A stretch of DNA of 64,000 nucleotides, taken from positions 26,196 to 90,195 of the forward strand of contig CAIZQU010000096.1 in the NCBI GenBank assembly GCA_903935205.1, given 5' to 3'. The position numbers were made by a program, and so were the translations under genes. Position 1 is the stretch's first letter. Each line of letters opens with the position of its first letter. Under the pieces are notes generated by a model. It did not search any database and was not told where the DNA came from. It saw only the letters and a program-made list of their open reading frames with translations. This DNA is from an uncultured cyanobacterium (lineage in GTDB: Bacteria > Cyanobacteriota > Cyanobacteriia > PCC-6307 > Cyanobiaceae). Below, piece by piece: positions 38,350 to 49,250 of the stretch.

Positions 38350-39444
38350 ATGCAGATCGAGGTGCGGCTGGTCCATGCCGAGACCGGCCGTCGGGTGGTG
38401 GAAGCGCGGGCCGTGCGGGCCGGCCAGCTTGTGAGTAACGCCCTTGGCGAGGCCGCTGACGCCGAGACGGCCGAGGACCGGGCCGTGGCGCGGCTGCGTC
38501 AGCGCCTGGACCTGGAAGCCTCTGCGCTGGCCGCTGCTGGTGGGTCCCCGGTCCTTGCTGGTGCCGTGGAGGGCGAGCGGGAGCGCGCTGCCCCTCCCAG
38601 GCGGGCTGACCCTGGGATGGCCAGGGGAGCAGCTGGAGCCCCGGCGCCCGGATCAGATCGAGCCGCAGCCTCGGATCAGGGCGCCGCCGGGGGTGGTGAT
38701 GCTGGTGCTGTCGCGGCGACTGCCCCAAGGGCGGCACCGGGTCTGGCCGACACCCCTGGCGGCGGAGCCTCTGCGCCGCCGCCGCAGGAGCCGGAGCCCA
38801 ATGCCGGCAACGATGCTGTCCACTCGGCCGATGGCGGCGATGCTGAGGCCTCTGACGGGGTGGAATGGCCCCAGGGGGATCGCTCCGAGGATCCCGATGA
38901 CTGGAGCAGTGAACTGGCGCGGCTGGATCTCTCCCTGCGACGAATCGGCTGGAGCCGGGAGCAGGAGGCCGACTACCTGCGCCGGGCCTTCGGCCACCCC
39001 AGCCGCTCCCGCATCACCAGCTACAGCGATCTGCAGGCCTACCTGCGGATGCTGGACAACCTTGAGCAGGGGGCCGATCCACGGCTCGCCGCCGTGCCGC
39101 TGCGGCGGCGGGACCTGATGGCCCAGAGCGAGACCCTGCTGCACCAGCTGGGCTGGAATGAGGAGCGGGCCCGCCGTTTCAGTGCCGAACACCTGGGTGG
39201 ACGCAGCCGCCAGCAGCTCAACGATGAGCAACTGCTGCAGTGCAACATGCTGCTTGAGGCCGAACTGATCGCCGCGTCCGCTGCCGTGCTCCAACAGCAG
39301 TCCCGCCCCCCGGGAGAACCGGACTCCAGGGCGCCCGCAGCACCACCGACCCCATCCGCATCCGATCGCCCGGGCGATCAAGCTGCCGCAGATACGAGGC
39401 CATCGCCAGGCCATCCGGCCCGAGCAGCGAGCGGAGCCGATTAA
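38350..39444 (+). CDS. Conserved hypothetical protein with helical repeat region
   Basis: 364 aa. The N-terminal domain (MQIEVRLVHAETGRRVVEAR, about 50 residues) and a central disordered Ala/Pro/Gly region are followed by a folded part at about residues 195-320. There, LDLSLRRIGWSREQEADYLR and LLHQLGWNEERARRF look like two related short repeats. The tail is Pro/Ser-rich. This pattern is known from picocyanobacterial hypotheticals but has no assigned function. I chose ATG 38350; the frame is open 17 codons upstream. It is divergent from TerC. Confidence 0.7.
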   Translation: MQIEVRLVHAETGRRVVEARAVRAGQLVSNALGEAADAETAEDRAVARLRQRLDLEASALAAAGGSPVLAGAVEGERERAAPPRRADPGMARGAAGAPAPGSDRAAASDQGAAGGGDAGAVAATAPRAAPGLADTPGGGASAPPPQEPEPNAGNDAVHSADGGDAEASDGVEWPQGDRSEDPDDWSSELARLDLSLRRIGWSREQEADYLRRAFGHPSRSRITSYSDLQAYLRMLDNLEQGADPRLAAVPLRRRDLMAQSETLLHQLGWNEERARRFSAEHLGGRSRQQLNDEQLLQCNMLLEAELIAASAAVLQQQSRPPGEPDSRAPAAPPTPSASDRPGDQAAADTRPSPGHPARAASGAD

Positions 39445-39459
39445 GGCCGACCCATCGAT

Positions 39460-39489
39460 TCCCTGTCAGGCCACTCCCTGTCAGGCCAC
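39460..39489 (+). repeat. 15-bp perfect tandem duplication
   Basis: TCCCTGTCAGGCCAC occurs twice in a row (39460-39474 and 39475-39489), in the noncoding stretch 15 bases after the end of the preceding gene and 160 bases before the GAPDH start. It looks like a slippage duplication. Confidence 0.9.
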
Positions 39490-39638
39490 CGGAGAGCAGC
39501 CGCACGGCAGCCGTGGCGACTGCGCAGGCTGTGGGCTCGGCAGGATCGGCAGGAGCTGGCCGAGCGATCCGCCAGAACGAAGGGCGGAGCTTCGCCGCTG
39601 GATGGCTCAGTACGATGGCGAGGACACCACAACAATGA

Positions 39639-40661
<1,023 letters not shown>

Positions 40662-40685
40662 GCAGGGAACGAACAGCGCCGCCCC

Positions 40686-41579
40686 TCAATCGCTCAGCCG
40701 GCAGTGACGCCGCACCAGGGCATCACCGATGGCAAGGTTGTCCTGATTGGCGTAGGCCTCCGCTTCCAGCACCTTCTCCAGGGGGCCTGCGCCGGCATAG
40801 ATGGGGCTCGAGAGCTCCCGCGCTCGCACCGCCGAGAGCTGGCGTGACAGCCCGAGGGGGATCGGTCCGGCCCGGAGACCTCCACCACGGCAGCTCTGGG
40901 CCACATGAATCGCTTCGTGATTGAGAACACGGGCGAAATCGAGGGTCCCCTTCTCCGGCACGCTGGATTCGATCCGCAGGGTGCGGCGGGCCGGGTCCCA
41001 TTCAGCAGCCGCTCCCGGCTTATGGGGCTGGCTCAGTTCCAGGGCAACGCCAGCGGCCTGGAGGGTACGCAACAGGCGAACAACGGCCTGGCGCTCAGCT
41101 TCATAGGTCCTGGGGTTCTCCATCCGCTCGCGCAATTCGGCGATGCTCAGTTGGGGTTCGCCAGGCCGGCGCCGATATCGGTAACTGCTGCTGCCATCCG
41201 GCAGGTACTCCACGCTGGGTTCCCAATGGCGATCGCCCTCGGCCAGCCGGTCGAACAGATCCCCGCGCAGCAGGGTCAGCGGTTGGCGTTCGGGGTCCGG
41301 GGGCGGTGCGAAGCGCTCCAGCGCCGCCAACGGCAGCAGCGGCGGACGCACCGTCAGCGAGGCGGTGCCCCTGAGCAGATCGGGCACGGCGGCGCCCAGC
41401 ACCGTCCCCGCCGCCACGAGCAGGGCCAGGGCCTGGAGACGATGGTGGCGGCGGGGTTCCAGGGAGCGGCCGCAGCGGGGGCAGAACGGAGGTCCATCGC
41501 GCCCGACGCGAGAGCGGCGACCCCGGCAGAGGGAACAACGGAGGCGGACCACGAAAGCGGGCGTCGCTACCACCAGCAT
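40686..41579 (-). CDS. Zinc-ribbon membrane protein with HExxH metallopeptidase motif
   Basis: 297 aa. A four-cysteine zinc ribbon (Cys15, 18, 33, 36 in RCSLCRG and CPRCGRS) is followed by one membrane helix (about 45-66), then a soluble domain. Near the C-terminus FARVLNHEAIHVAQS gives HEAIH at about residues 221-225, with glutamates about 50 residues later in VLEAEAYANQD, as in gluzincin-type sites. This suggests an anchored zinc peptidase, but activity is unproven; the family was not recognised beyond picocyanobacterial hypotheticals. It is convergent with gap and divergent from mfd. Confidence 0.7.
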   Translation of the reverse strand: MLVVATPAFVVRLRCSLCRGRRSRVGRDGPPFCPRCGRSLEPRRHHRLQALALLVAAGTVLGAAVPDLLRGTASLTVRPPLLPLAALERFAPPPDPERQPLTLLRGDLFDRLAEGDRHWEPSVEYLPDGSSSYRYRRRPGEPQLSIAELRERMENPRTYEAERQAVVRLLRTLQAAGVALELSQPHKPGAAAEWDPARRTLRIESSVPEKGTLDFARVLNHEAIHVAQSCRGGGLRAGPIPLGLSRQLSAVRARELSSPIYAGAGPLEKVLEAEAYANQDNLAIGDALVRRHCRLSD

Positions 41580-41709
41580 GCTGACCTGATGAGCCCCCTG
41601 GGGCCCATCAGGCGGGGCAGGAGCCAGCCGGTGCGGCTGTCCCGGGATCCGGGCGACCCCCATCAGCGGCCCTGCCCTTGCGAAGATCGCGATCCCGGTG
41701 CCCGATCCC

Positions 41710-44700
41710 ATGCCCCTCTCCCCCCTGGTGCGCCAGCTGCAGCAGGTGTCCCTCAGCCGGGAGGTGCTGGCCCGCTGCGATCGTCCTGAGCGGCTGAGGC
41801 TGGCCGGTTCGGGCCGCGCTGGCCGGGCCCTGATCAGCAGTGCCCTGGCGGGGCTGGCCGAGGCGCCGTTGCTGGTGGTGGTGCCGACCCTGGAGGAAGC
41901 GGGTCGCTGGGCCGCCTTACTGGAACTGATGGGCTGGGCAAGCTGCCAGCTGTACCCCACCAGCGAAGGATCCCCCTACGAACCGTTCGACCCCACCAGC
42001 GAGATCACCTGGGGGCAATTGCAGGTGCTGGCCGAACTGCTGGACCCAGAGGCCGGCAGCCGACGGATGGCGATCGTGGCCACCGAGAGGGCCCTCCAAC
42101 CGCACCTGCCACCGCCGGGAGAGCTCGCCGCGCAGTGCCTCACCCTGCGGCGGGGCGATCCCATCGACCTTGAGGTGCTGGCCGCCACCTTGGCCCGACT
42201 CGGTTACAGCCGCGTGCCGACGATCGAGCAGGAGGGAACCTGGAGCCGCCGCGGCGACATCATCGACATCTATCCGGTCAGTGCCGAGCTGCCGGTGCGC
42301 CTGGAGCTGTTCGGCGATGAGCTGGAGAAGCTACGGGAATTCGATCCAGCCAGCCAGCGCTCGCTCGATCCGATCGAACGCATCCGGCTCACGCCGACCA
42401 GCCACGCCCCCCTGATCGCCGAGGCCCTGCGCCAGCGGATGCCCGACGGGCTCGAGCAGCTGCTCAGCGCCGAAGCCCTGGAGCAGCTGCTGGAGGGTGG
42501 CACCCCAGAGGGAATGCGTCGCCTGCTGGGGCTCGCCTGGGAGCAGCCCGCCTCCCTGCTCGATTACCTGCCCGCCACGACCCTGGTGGCCCTTGAGGAG
42601 CGCCGTCACTGCCTGATTCATGGCCAGCAGTGGGCGGACCATGCGGCCAGCCATCACCGCGAACTGATCGAGGCCCTGGCGACACAGCGCTCGGCCGACG
42701 GCATCGGCAGCCCGGCCGACGCCTCGGATGGAGGGGATGGCCCGCTGCCCCCCAGCCTGCATCGCCCGCCGGCCGAGGCCCTGGCCGGTCTGGAGTCCTT
42801 CCGGGGCTTCGATCTGGCCGAACTGCAGGAGAGCGACCGGCACCCCAACAGCTTCGATCTGGCCAGCCGGGCCGTGCCCGCCCATCCCAACGCCTTCGGT
42901 CGCCTGGCCGCCCTGGTCAAGGGTTACCAGGCCGAGGGCGCCAGGGTCTGGCTGGTGTCGGTCCAGCCCAGCCGGGCCGTGGCGCTGCTGGAGGAGCACG
43001 ACTGCATCGCCCGCTTCGTTCCCAACCCCCAGGACACCCCGGCGATCGAGCGGCTGATCGGCCAGAACACGCCGGTGGCGCTCAAGAGCCGCGGCACTGC
43101 GGAGCTGGAGGGCTTGCAGCTGCCCGCCTGGAAGCTGGTGCTGCTGACCGATCGGGAGTTCTTCGGCCAGCACAGCCTGGCGGCCAGCGGCTATGTGCGG
43201 CGTCGCCGCCGGGCCGCCAGCCGCACGGTGGATCCGCTGCGGATGGTGCCGGGTGACTTCGTGGTGCACCGCAACCACGGCATCGGCCGCTTCCTCAAGC
43301 TCGAGAAGCTGGCGATCAGCGGTGAATCGCGCGACTACCTGGTGGTCCAGTACGCCGATGGCCTGCTGCGGGTGGCGGCCGACCAGCTGGGCAGCCTGGG
43401 CCGCTACCGGGCCAGCGGCGAAAAACCGCCGGAATTGAGCCGCATGGGCGGCAGCGCCTGGACCAAGGCCAAGGAACGGGCCCGCAAGGCGGTGTCGAGG
43501 GTGGCCCTCGATCTGGTGAAGCTCTATGCGGAGCGTCACAAGGCGGCGGGCTTCGCCTTTCCCCCCGATGGCCCCTGGCAAAGCGAGCTGGAGGAATCAT
43601 TCCCCTACGACCCCACGCCGGACCAGCTGCGGGCGATCGCGGAGGTGAAGCGCGACATGGAAAAGCCCCAGCCGATGGACCGGTTGGTCTGCGGCGACGT
43701 GGGTTTCGGCAAGACCGAGGTGGCGATCCGCGCTGTTTTCAAGGCGGTGACCGCCGGCAAGCAGGTAGCCCTGCTGGCGCCGACCACGGTTCTTGCCCAA
43801 CAGCATTGGCGCACCCTGAGCGAGCGGTTTGCGCCCTACCCGCTCAAGGTGGCGCTGCTCAACCGCTTCCGCACCGCCGTCGAGCGCCGCACCATCCTCG
43901 ATGGACTGGCGGCCGGGTCTGTTGATGTGGTGGTGGGCACCCACCAGCTCCTCGGCAAGGGCACCAGCTTCAAGCAGCTGGGGCTGCTGGTGGTGGATGA
44001 GGAGCAGCGCTTCGGTGTGAATCAGAAGGAGAAGATCAAGGCCCTGCGCAAGGACGTGGATGTGCTCACCCTCAGCGCCACGCCGATCCCCCGCACCTTG
44101 TACATGAGCCTCTCGGGTGTGCGGGAGATGAGCCTGATCACCACACCACCGCCCCTGCGCCGGCCGATCAAGACCCACCTGGCGGCCCGCGATGAGGAGG
44201 CGGTGCGCAGCGCCATCCGCCAGGAGATCGACCGGGGGGGCCAGGTGTTCTATGTGGTGCCCCGGGTGGAGGGGATCGAGGAGGTGGCGGCGCAGCTGCG
44301 GGCGATGCTGCCGGAGTTGAAGCTGTTGGTCGCCCATGGCCAGATGGCCGAGGGGGAGCTGGAGAGCGCGATGGTGGCCTTCAATGCCGGCGAGGCGGAT
44401 CTGATGCTCTGCACCACGATCATCGAAAGCGGCCTGGACATCCCTCGGGTCAACACGATCCTGGTGGAGGATGCCCAGAAGTTCGGCCTGGCCCAGCTGT
44501 ATCAGCTTCGGGGCCGGGTGGGTCGCAGTGGCATCCAGGCCCACGCCTGGCTGTTTTTCCCTGGCGATGCCTCCCTGAGCGAGGCGGCGCGGCAGCGACT
44601 GCGGGCGATCCAGGAGTTTGCCCAGCTGGGCAGCGGCTATCAGCTGGCGATGCGCGACATGGAGATCCGCGGCGTGGGCAATCTGCTGGGGGTGGAGCAG

Positions 44701-45327
44701 AGCGGCCAGATGGAGGCGATCGGTTTCGACCTTTATATGGAGATGCTGCAGGAATGCCTGGCGGAGATCCAGGGTCAGGACATCCCGTCGGTGGATGACA
44801 CCCAGATCGACTTGCCGCTGACCGCGTTCATTCCGGCGGACTGGATTCCGGAGAACGAGGAGAAGATGGCCGCCTATCGGGCTGCCGCCGATTGCAGCAG
44901 CAAGGAGGCCCTGGTGGAGTTGGCCGCCGCCTGGACCGACCGCTATGGGCCGATTCCAGCGCCGGTGCAGAGCCTGTTGCAGCTGCTGGAGCTGAAGCAA
45001 CTGGCCAAGCGCTGCGGCTTCTCCAGGATCCGACCGGAGAAACCGAACGTGGTGCTCGAGACGCCGATGGAAGAACCCGCCTTCCGACTGCTGCGCCAGG
45101 GACTGCCCCAGCACCTGCACGGACGCTTCGTGTATCAGGCGGCTGCCGGCAGCACCGCTCGGGTGGTGGCCAGGGGCCTGGGCGCCCTCAGCCCTGCACA
45201 ACAGGTGGAGCAGCTGATGGCCTGGTTGGCGGCGATGGCGGCGCGGCTGCCCGGGGCCGATGGCCGCAGCGAGGCGGAGGCCCAGGGGGAGCAGCGGGCC
45301 CGCGATACGGCGGTGCTGACGGTCTGA
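41710..45327 (+). CDS. mfd: Transcription-repair coupling factor Mfd
   Basis: Removes RNA polymerase stalled at DNA lesions and recruits UvrA. The protein is 1205 aa, full family length. UvrB-like N-terminal domains include [18 protein letters not shown] and [13 protein letters not shown]. The RNA polymerase-interacting domain begins [19 protein letters not shown]. The translocase has Walker [35 protein letters not shown] and [11 protein letters not shown]-terminal TRCF domain ends the protein. ATG 41710 ([14 protein letters not shown]) was chosen; a GTG four codons upstream is possible. It is divergent from the metallopeptidase-like gene. Confidence 0.97.
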   Translation: MPLSPLVRQLQQVSLSREVLARCDRPERLRLAGSGRAGRALISSALAGLAEAPLLVVVPTLEEAGRWAALLELMGWASCQLYPTSEGSPYEPFDPTSEITWGQLQVLAELLDPEAGSRRMAIVATERALQPHLPPPGELAAQCLTLRRGDPIDLEVLAATLARLGYSRVPTIEQEGTWSRRGDIIDIYPVSAELPVRLELFGDELEKLREFDPASQRSLDPIERIRLTPTSHAPLIAEALRQRMPDGLEQLLSAEALEQLLEGGTPEGMRRLLGLAWEQPASLLDYLPATTLVALEERRHCLIHGQQWADHAASHHRELIEALATQRSADGIGSPADASDGGDGPLPPSLHRPPAEALAGLESFRGFDLAELQESDRHPNSFDLASRAVPAHPNAFGRLAALVKGYQAEGARVWLVSVQPSRAVALLEEHDCIARFVPNPQDTPAIERLIGQNTPVALKSRGTAELEGLQLPAWKLVLLTDREFFGQHSLAASGYVRRRRRAASRTVDPLRMVPGDFVVHRNHGIGRFLKLEKLAISGESRDYLVVQYADGLLRVAADQLGSLGRYRASGEKPPELSRMGGSAWTKAKERARKAVSRVALDLVKLYAERHKAAGFAFPPDGPWQSELEESFPYDPTPDQLRAIAEVKRDMEKPQPMDRLVCGDVGFGKTEVAIRAVFKAVTAGKQVALLAPTTVLAQQHWRTLSERFAPYPLKVALLNRFRTAVERRTILDGLAAGSVDVVVGTHQLLGKGTSFKQLGLLVVDEEQRFGVNQKEKIKALRKDVDVLTLSATPIPRTLYMSLSGVREMSLITTPPPLRRPIKTHLAARDEEAVRSAIRQEIDRGGQVFYVVPRVEGIEEVAAQLRAMLPELKLLVAHGQMAEGELESAMVAFNAGEADLMLCTTIIESGLDIPRVNTILVEDAQKFGLAQLYQLRGRVGRSGIQAHAWLFFPGDASLSEAARQRLRAIQEFAQLGSGYQLAMRDMEIRGVGNLLGVEQSGQMEAIGFDLYMEMLQECLAEIQGQDIPSVDDTQIDLPLTAFIPADWIPENEEKMAAYRAAADCSSKEALVELAAAWTDRYGPIPAPVQSLLQLLELKQLAKRCGFSRIRPEKPNVVLETPMEEPAFRLLRQGLPQHLHGRFVYQAAAGSTARVVARGLGALSPAQQVEQLMAWLAAMAARLPGADGRSEAEAQGEQRARDTAVLTV

Positions 45328-45335
45328 GACAGCCC

Positions 45336-45364
45336 TTGCAACCGCAACATAACTTCGTTAAGAT
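45336..45364 (+). promoter_or_regulatory. Sigma-70 type promoter for the small membrane protein
   Basis: TTGCAA, 17 bases, TAAGAT. Both boxes differ from consensus in only a base or two and the spacing is ideal. It begins 9 bases after the mfd stop and ends 26 bases before the ATG of the next small gene, in a locally AT-rich patch. This is the clearest promoter in the window. Confidence 0.75.
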
Positions 45365-45390
45365 CATGAGAAGACCTGTAAAGCTTCTTC

Positions 45391-45567
45391 ATGTCGGGCT
45401 CTCTCGGTGATGTGATCGCGTATGGCTCGGGTGCCTCCCTGGCTCCCTGGCTCAGCTCGGCCGCCTGCCTGCTGGGGCTCGGCCTCTACGCCCTGCTCAC
45501 CAGCAAGCCCTCCAACGATGACGACGACTCCACCCCCGGCGGCGGCCTGATGCAGCCCGTGGCCTGA
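45391..45567 (+). CDS. Small single-helix membrane protein
   Basis: 58 aa beginning MSGSLGDVIAYGSGASLAPW. A hydrophobic helix follows (LSSAACLLGLGLYALLTS), then an acidic run NDDDDSTPGGG and the end LMQPVA. One helix, a Gly-rich start and an acidic tail suggest a small thylakoid or plasma membrane protein. I recognise the style from picocyanobacteria but not a named family. It has its own good promoter and is monocistronic; the preceding gene is mfd. Confidence 0.72.
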   Translation: MSGSLGDVIAYGSGASLAPWLSSAACLLGLGLYALLTSKPSNDDDDSTPGGGLMQPVA

Positions 45568-45859
45568 AGCCAGCCAGGTTCACCGCTCCCTCGGCATGGA
45601 CAGGCGGCCCGGCATGGGCTGATCTGAAATCCTGACCATGACACGGCTCTGAAGGTTCTCGACGACGCAGACGTGGCTGTGCAGCCGGTCCAGCGGAAGT
45701 TCTGGCGACGGCATGACGCCTGGCCAGAGTCTTCAGGGGTGTCACTTGATCTGGCCTTACCGCGTCAGCGCCAGGGCTGATGGTTCACACCATGGAACAG
45801 CGACGCACTGGCAGCAGACCCTATCCATTCTCCGACGTTCCTGAAGCCCGAAACCCCTC
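45568..45859. other. Intergenic region, no gene seen
   Basis: These 292 bases lie between the small membrane protein and the end of the minus-strand DUF6737-like gene. Short frames exist on both strands but have no protein-like pattern. The transcripts on either side converge here; no intrinsic terminator was recognised. Confidence 0.45.
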
Positions 45860-46132
45860 CTAGGACGTTGGTCCTGGGGGTAATTCACGGTCCACGTTTC
45901 GCCTGGCCTGCTGCTCGACTTGCCAGGCTGCCGGCACCAGCACGAGAAACAGTCCCCACCAGAGCAAAACCGCTGCAGCGATCGGCAAGCTGACCCACCA
46001 GCGATGCAGCCAACCCCAGCTGCCACTTACCACCAGAACTCCGGTGCTGACGATCGTCCAAGGCTGACACCATCCGGGCTTATGGGCCCAGAAAGTCAAA
46101 CCTGCCGGGTTGGTGGTCTGCTCAGGGGGCAC
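45860..46132 (-). CDS. DUF6737-like two-helix membrane protein
   Basis: 90 aa from a GTG start. It has FWAHKPGWCQPWTIVSTGVL followed by two hydrophobic segments and VLLWWGLFLVLVPAAW, matching the short cyanobacterial family with a W-x-KPxWCQPW start (DUF6737-like). Function unknown. The start overlaps the end of the carboxyl-terminal protease gene by 11 bases, so they are probably co-expressed. Confidence 0.72.
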   Translation of the reverse strand: MPPEQTTNPAGLTFWAHKPGWCQPWTIVSTGVLVVSGSWGWLHRWWVSLPIAAAVLLWWGLFLVLVPAAWQVEQQARRNVDRELPPGPTS

Positions 46133-47453
46133 CGACGGCGGCCTTCACGTTGGAACTTGCCGGCTCGAACACCTGTTGCAGGGTGGTAGTGGTGCGGATG
46201 CTCTTGACCAGGGTGCCTTCGGCAACCCGATATTGGGGATCCTTGCGGGTGCCGAGATCTTCCAATGTCAGACCCTTGGCCTCCTGATCGCTGAGCGTGG
46301 CCGGCACATCGGGCCGGATGCCGCGGTGGTGGATGTCGTGGTTGGCAGGGGTGAGATATTTGGCGATGGTCACAGTCATGCCGGAACCATCGGAGAGCGG
46401 GCGTACCGATTGCACCAGCCCCTTGCCGAAGGTCTTCTGACCCACCAAAACGGCCCGGTTGTTTTCCTGCAGAGCACCGGAAAGGATCTCGCTGGCGCTC
46501 GCCGATCCCTCGTTGACGAGCACCACAAGAGGCTTGGACGTGAGGGCCCGGCCATTGGCGCGTCGCACATCCTGAATGCCATCGCGGGTTTTGGTGGAAA
46601 CGATCACGCCCTCGTTAAGCCACTGGCGGGCGATCTCAACGCTGGCGACGAGCAGGCCACCGGGATTGCTACGCAGGTCGAGCACATAACCATTGACCCC
46701 GCCGGCTTCCAGCTCGCTGATGGCGGCGCGCATGTCGCTGGCAGCATTGGCATTGAACTGCTTGAGGCGGATGTAGCCGATTTTGGATCCTTCAGGAGTG
46801 CTATTGATCTGATGCTCCACGGCATGGAGCTCGATCAGCTCGCGGGTGAGCGGGACCACAATCGATTCACCCTTACGCCGCAGGGTGAGGGTGACCGGAG
46901 TTCCGACCTTGCCACGAATCAGCTTGACAGCATCTTCGGTGGTCATGCCCTTGGTGGATTTGCCGTCAATGGCTGTGATCACATCCTTGGGCTGAATGCC
47001 GGCGCGGGAGGCGGGCGAGCCGTCAATAGGAGCGATCACCACCAGCTCCTTGCTGTCCTTATCCAGACTCAGTTGGATGCCGACACCGCTGAGTTCACCG
47101 GAGGTGTCGATCTGCATCTCCTTGAATTCCCGCGGATCGAGGAAGCGGGTGTAGGGATCGTCAAGGGTGCCCAACATGCCGCGAATGGCGGCGTAGGCAT
47201 CCTTGGGGGAGTCGTAGCTCTTGGCCAGCAGGTCCCGGCGCAGCTTCCGCCAGCGCTCAGGGCTGTATTTGCCGGTGGTATCGAGGTAGTCGCGAAAGAC
47301 GATCTGCCAGGCCTGGTCCATCACCTCCTTCGGGCTGTCGGTGATCGCCAGGCTGCCCCCCGGCAGCAGGACCATCTCCCGTGCCATCACCGCGGTGGCT
47401 GCACAGGCCCCAAGTCCGAGAAGCACCACGAAGGTGGTGCGACCGCTGCGCAT
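46122..47453 (-). CDS. ctp: Carboxyl-terminal processing protease (S41 family)
   Basis: 443 aa with an N-terminal hydrophobic signal or anchor (VVLLGLGACAATAVM). A PDZ domain at about residues 120-200 has ELSGVGIQLSLDKDSKE and GIQPKDVITAIDG. The protease core contains GYVLDLRSNPGGLL, the serine nucleophile in VNEGSASASEILSGAL and the lysine in VGQKTFGKGLVQS. Members remove C-terminal extensions; in cyanobacteria one paralog matures the D1 protein of PSII. Which paralog this is cannot be decided here. The ispG gene lies upstream in the same direction, 69 bp away. Confidence 0.94.
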   Translation of the reverse strand: MRSGRTTFVVLLGLGACAATAVMAREMVLLPGGSLAITDSPKEVMDQAWQIVFRDYLDTTGKYSPERWRKLRRDLLAKSYDSPKDAYAAIRGMLGTLDDPYTRFLDPREFKEMQIDTSGELSGVGIQLSLDKDSKELVVIAPIDGSPASRAGIQPKDVITAIDGKSTKGMTTEDAVKLIRGKVGTPVTLTLRRKGESIVVPLTRELIELHAVEHQINSTPEGSKIGYIRLKQFNANAASDMRAAISELEAGGVNGYVLDLRSNPGGLLVASVEIARQWLNEGVIVSTKTRDGIQDVRRANGRALTSKPLVVLVNEGSASASEILSGALQENNRAVLVGQKTFGKGLVQSVRPLSDGSGMTVTIAKYLTPANHDIHHRGIRPDVPATLSDQEAKGLTLEDLGTRKDPQYRVAEGTLVKSIRTTTTLQQVFEPASSNVKAAVGAP

Positions 47454-47522
47454 GGGACGACTCTCCGCAAAGGGTGGAAACTGCCTTCAAGGTAGCGCCG
47501 CCAGCCGCCGCCATCGCCACAG

Positions 47523-48776
47523 TCAGGGGTCAACCCAGCGGCCGTCCTCGCGGATCAGGGCGATCAGGGCCTCCACCCCCTCGGCCTCGGGCACCCTCCG
47601 GATTTCGTCCCGGCCGCGGTACAGCGAGATGGTGCCTGGTGTCTTGCCGACGTAGCCGTAGTCGGCATCGGCCATCTCACCGGGTCCATTGACGATGCAA
47701 CCCATCACGGCGATGTCCAGGCCGGTGAGATGCGCTGTGGCGCTGCGGACCTTCTGCAGCACCTCCTCCAGGTTGAACAGGGTGCGACCGCAGCTGGGGC
47801 AGGCCACGTACTCCACCATCGTCTTGCGCAGCCCGAGGGCCTGCAGGATCGCGTAGCAGACGGGGATCTCCTTCTCCGGCGCCTCGGTGAGCGACACGCG
47901 GATCGTGTCGCCGATGCCTTCGGCCAGCAGCGGCGCGATGCCGGCGGTGCTCTTGATGCGGCCGTAATCGCCGTCGCCCGCCTCGGTGACGCCCAGATGC
48001 AGGGGGTACGGGAATCCCTCGGCATCCATGCGGGCGGCCATCATCCGGTAGGCAGCCATCATCACGGGGGCGCGCGAGGCCTTCATCGAGACCACGATGT
48101 TGTGGAAGTCGAGGCGGTCGCAGAGGCGGATGAATTCCATCGCGCTCTCCACCATGCCCAGCGGGGTATCGCCGTAGGTGAACAGCATGCGCTCGGCCAG
48201 CGAACCGTGGTTGACGCCGATGCGCAGGGCCTTGTCCTGGTCTCTCAGCAGGCTCACCAGCGGTTCAAGGGTCTGCTGGATGCGCTCGCCGATGGCGGCG
48301 AATTCCTCCGGGCTGAACACGCTGCGATTCGGATCGGGTTTGTCGAAGACATAAAGGCCCGGGTTGATGCGCACCTTGTCGACGTGCTGGGCCACCTCCA
48401 GGGCGATCTTCATGCCGTTGTGGTGCACGTCCGCCACCAGGGGCACCGGGCGGTAGCTGTCCTCCAGGCGCTTGCGGATCTCACCCATCGCCTTGGCATG
48501 GGCCAGCGAAGGCACGGTGACGCGCACGATCTCGCAACCGGTCTCGTGCAGGCGGCGGATGCCGGCGGTGGCGCCCTCGATGTCGAGGGTGTCCTCGTTG
48601 ATCATCGACTGGACCACCACCGGATGGTTGCTGCCGATCCAGATGTCGCCGACGCGCACCGAGCGGGTGGGGCGGCGGCGGATGACGGTGTCGAAGCGGG
48701 TATCGCTGGCCTCGATGCTGGCCGCGCCATGCCCGGCGGAGGCAGCGGCGTCGGTGCGGGACGGGGCGGCGGTCAT
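47523..48776 (-). CDS. ispG: 4-hydroxy-3-methylbut-2-enyl diphosphate synthase (IspG/GcpE)
   Basis: Iron-sulfur enzyme of the MEP isoprenoid pathway, feeding carotenoids, phytol and quinones. The protein is 417 aa. N-terminal TIM-barrel motifs are [19 protein letters not shown] and [13 protein letters not shown]. The 4Fe-4S region has [12 protein letters not shown] and [16 protein letters not shown], which hold the cluster cysteines. The ATG at 48776 was chosen; the frame is open further upstream but codes a Gly/Arg-rich string. A ferredoxin is the expected electron donor. Confidence 0.96.
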   Translation of the reverse strand: MTAAPSRTDAAASAGHGAASIEASDTRFDTVIRRRPTRSVRVGDIWIGSNHPVVVQSMINEDTLDIEGATAGIRRLHETGCEIVRVTVPSLAHAKAMGEIRKRLEDSYRPVPLVADVHHNGMKIALEVAQHVDKVRINPGLYVFDKPDPNRSVFSPEEFAAIGERIQQTLEPLVSLLRDQDKALRIGVNHGSLAERMLFTYGDTPLGMVESAMEFIRLCDRLDFHNIVVSMKASRAPVMMAAYRMMAARMDAEGFPYPLHLGVTEAGDGDYGRIKSTAGIAPLLAEGIGDTIRVSLTEAPEKEIPVCYAILQALGLRKTMVEYVACPSCGRTLFNLEEVLQKVRSATAHLTGLDIAVMGCIVNGPGEMADADYGYVGKTPGTISLYRGRDEIRRVPEAEGVEALIALIREDGRWVDP

Positions 48777-48977
48777 CGCGGACGGGATGGTTTCGGAAAA
48801 GCCTGTCACAGGGACTCCGCTACTGGCGAACCTCCGCCAGCCTGCGTGGCTGGAACCCTGGGCTTCCCGCACTCTCTTGTTTGTGAGGTGCTGGCGGTGC
48901 TGGCGGTGGAGCGAGCCGCCTTGTACCACGGCTGCCTTCGGGGTGATGCCTGCTTCACTGCCAGGCCTTTGGTCGCC
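48777..48977. other. Upstream region of ispG
   Basis: These 201 bases hold no gene. They are locally less GC-rich near 48870-48900, where the ispG promoter probably lies, but no box pair is convincing. Confidence 0.4.
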
Positions 48978-49250
48978 TCACACCGCCCGGCGCACTGCCG
49001 CGCCGCAACCCTCCAACGTGCGGTCGGCCCAACGTGCGGTCGGCGGTCAAGAGAAGCAGTCCTCCGTTCTGGCCCAGCACCACCAGCAGCCGATCCAAAG
49101 GATCGCGGTGAATCCAGGGGAGGTGCCGCACCGCCGTGATGCATTGGCCGGAGCGGGCGTTCGCGGCCCTGCTGGAGCTGTCCGCCAGCGAGGCATCAGC
49201 CCTGCCACGATTTGAATTCCCTGAGGAGCACCACCAAAGGATCTGAATCC
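48978..49250 (-). pseudogene. Decayed VapC-like PIN-domain toxin
   Basis: On the minus strand AVRHLPWIHRDPLDRLLVVL and GLLLLTADRTL match the C-terminal half of VapC/PIN toxins (H-x-DP-x-DRLL, then LLTADRTL). The frame breaks just after, at an exact 16-bp tandem duplication. If one copy is removed the protein runs on as EGCGAAVRRAV and stops at 48978, a normal VapC ending. Upstream, ILWWCSSGNS is a possible trace of the N-terminal helix, but the stretch between is too short, so further deletion is likely. No antitoxin gene was found. The pseudogene call rests on pattern only. Confidence 0.55.
49013..49044. repeat. 16-bp perfect tandem duplication inside the toxin remnant
   Basis: CCAACGTGCGGTCGGC is present twice without a gap (49013-49028 and 49029-49044). 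Sixteen is not a multiple of three, so the duplication shifts the reading frame of the VapC-like gene and explains its loss of the normal C-terminus. Confidence 0.92.

Noticed and set aside
48472..49215. Plus-strand open frame overlapping the start of ispG
   Set aside because: Antisense to ispG and the VapC remnant; no conserved segment and a Ser/Arg-rich translation.
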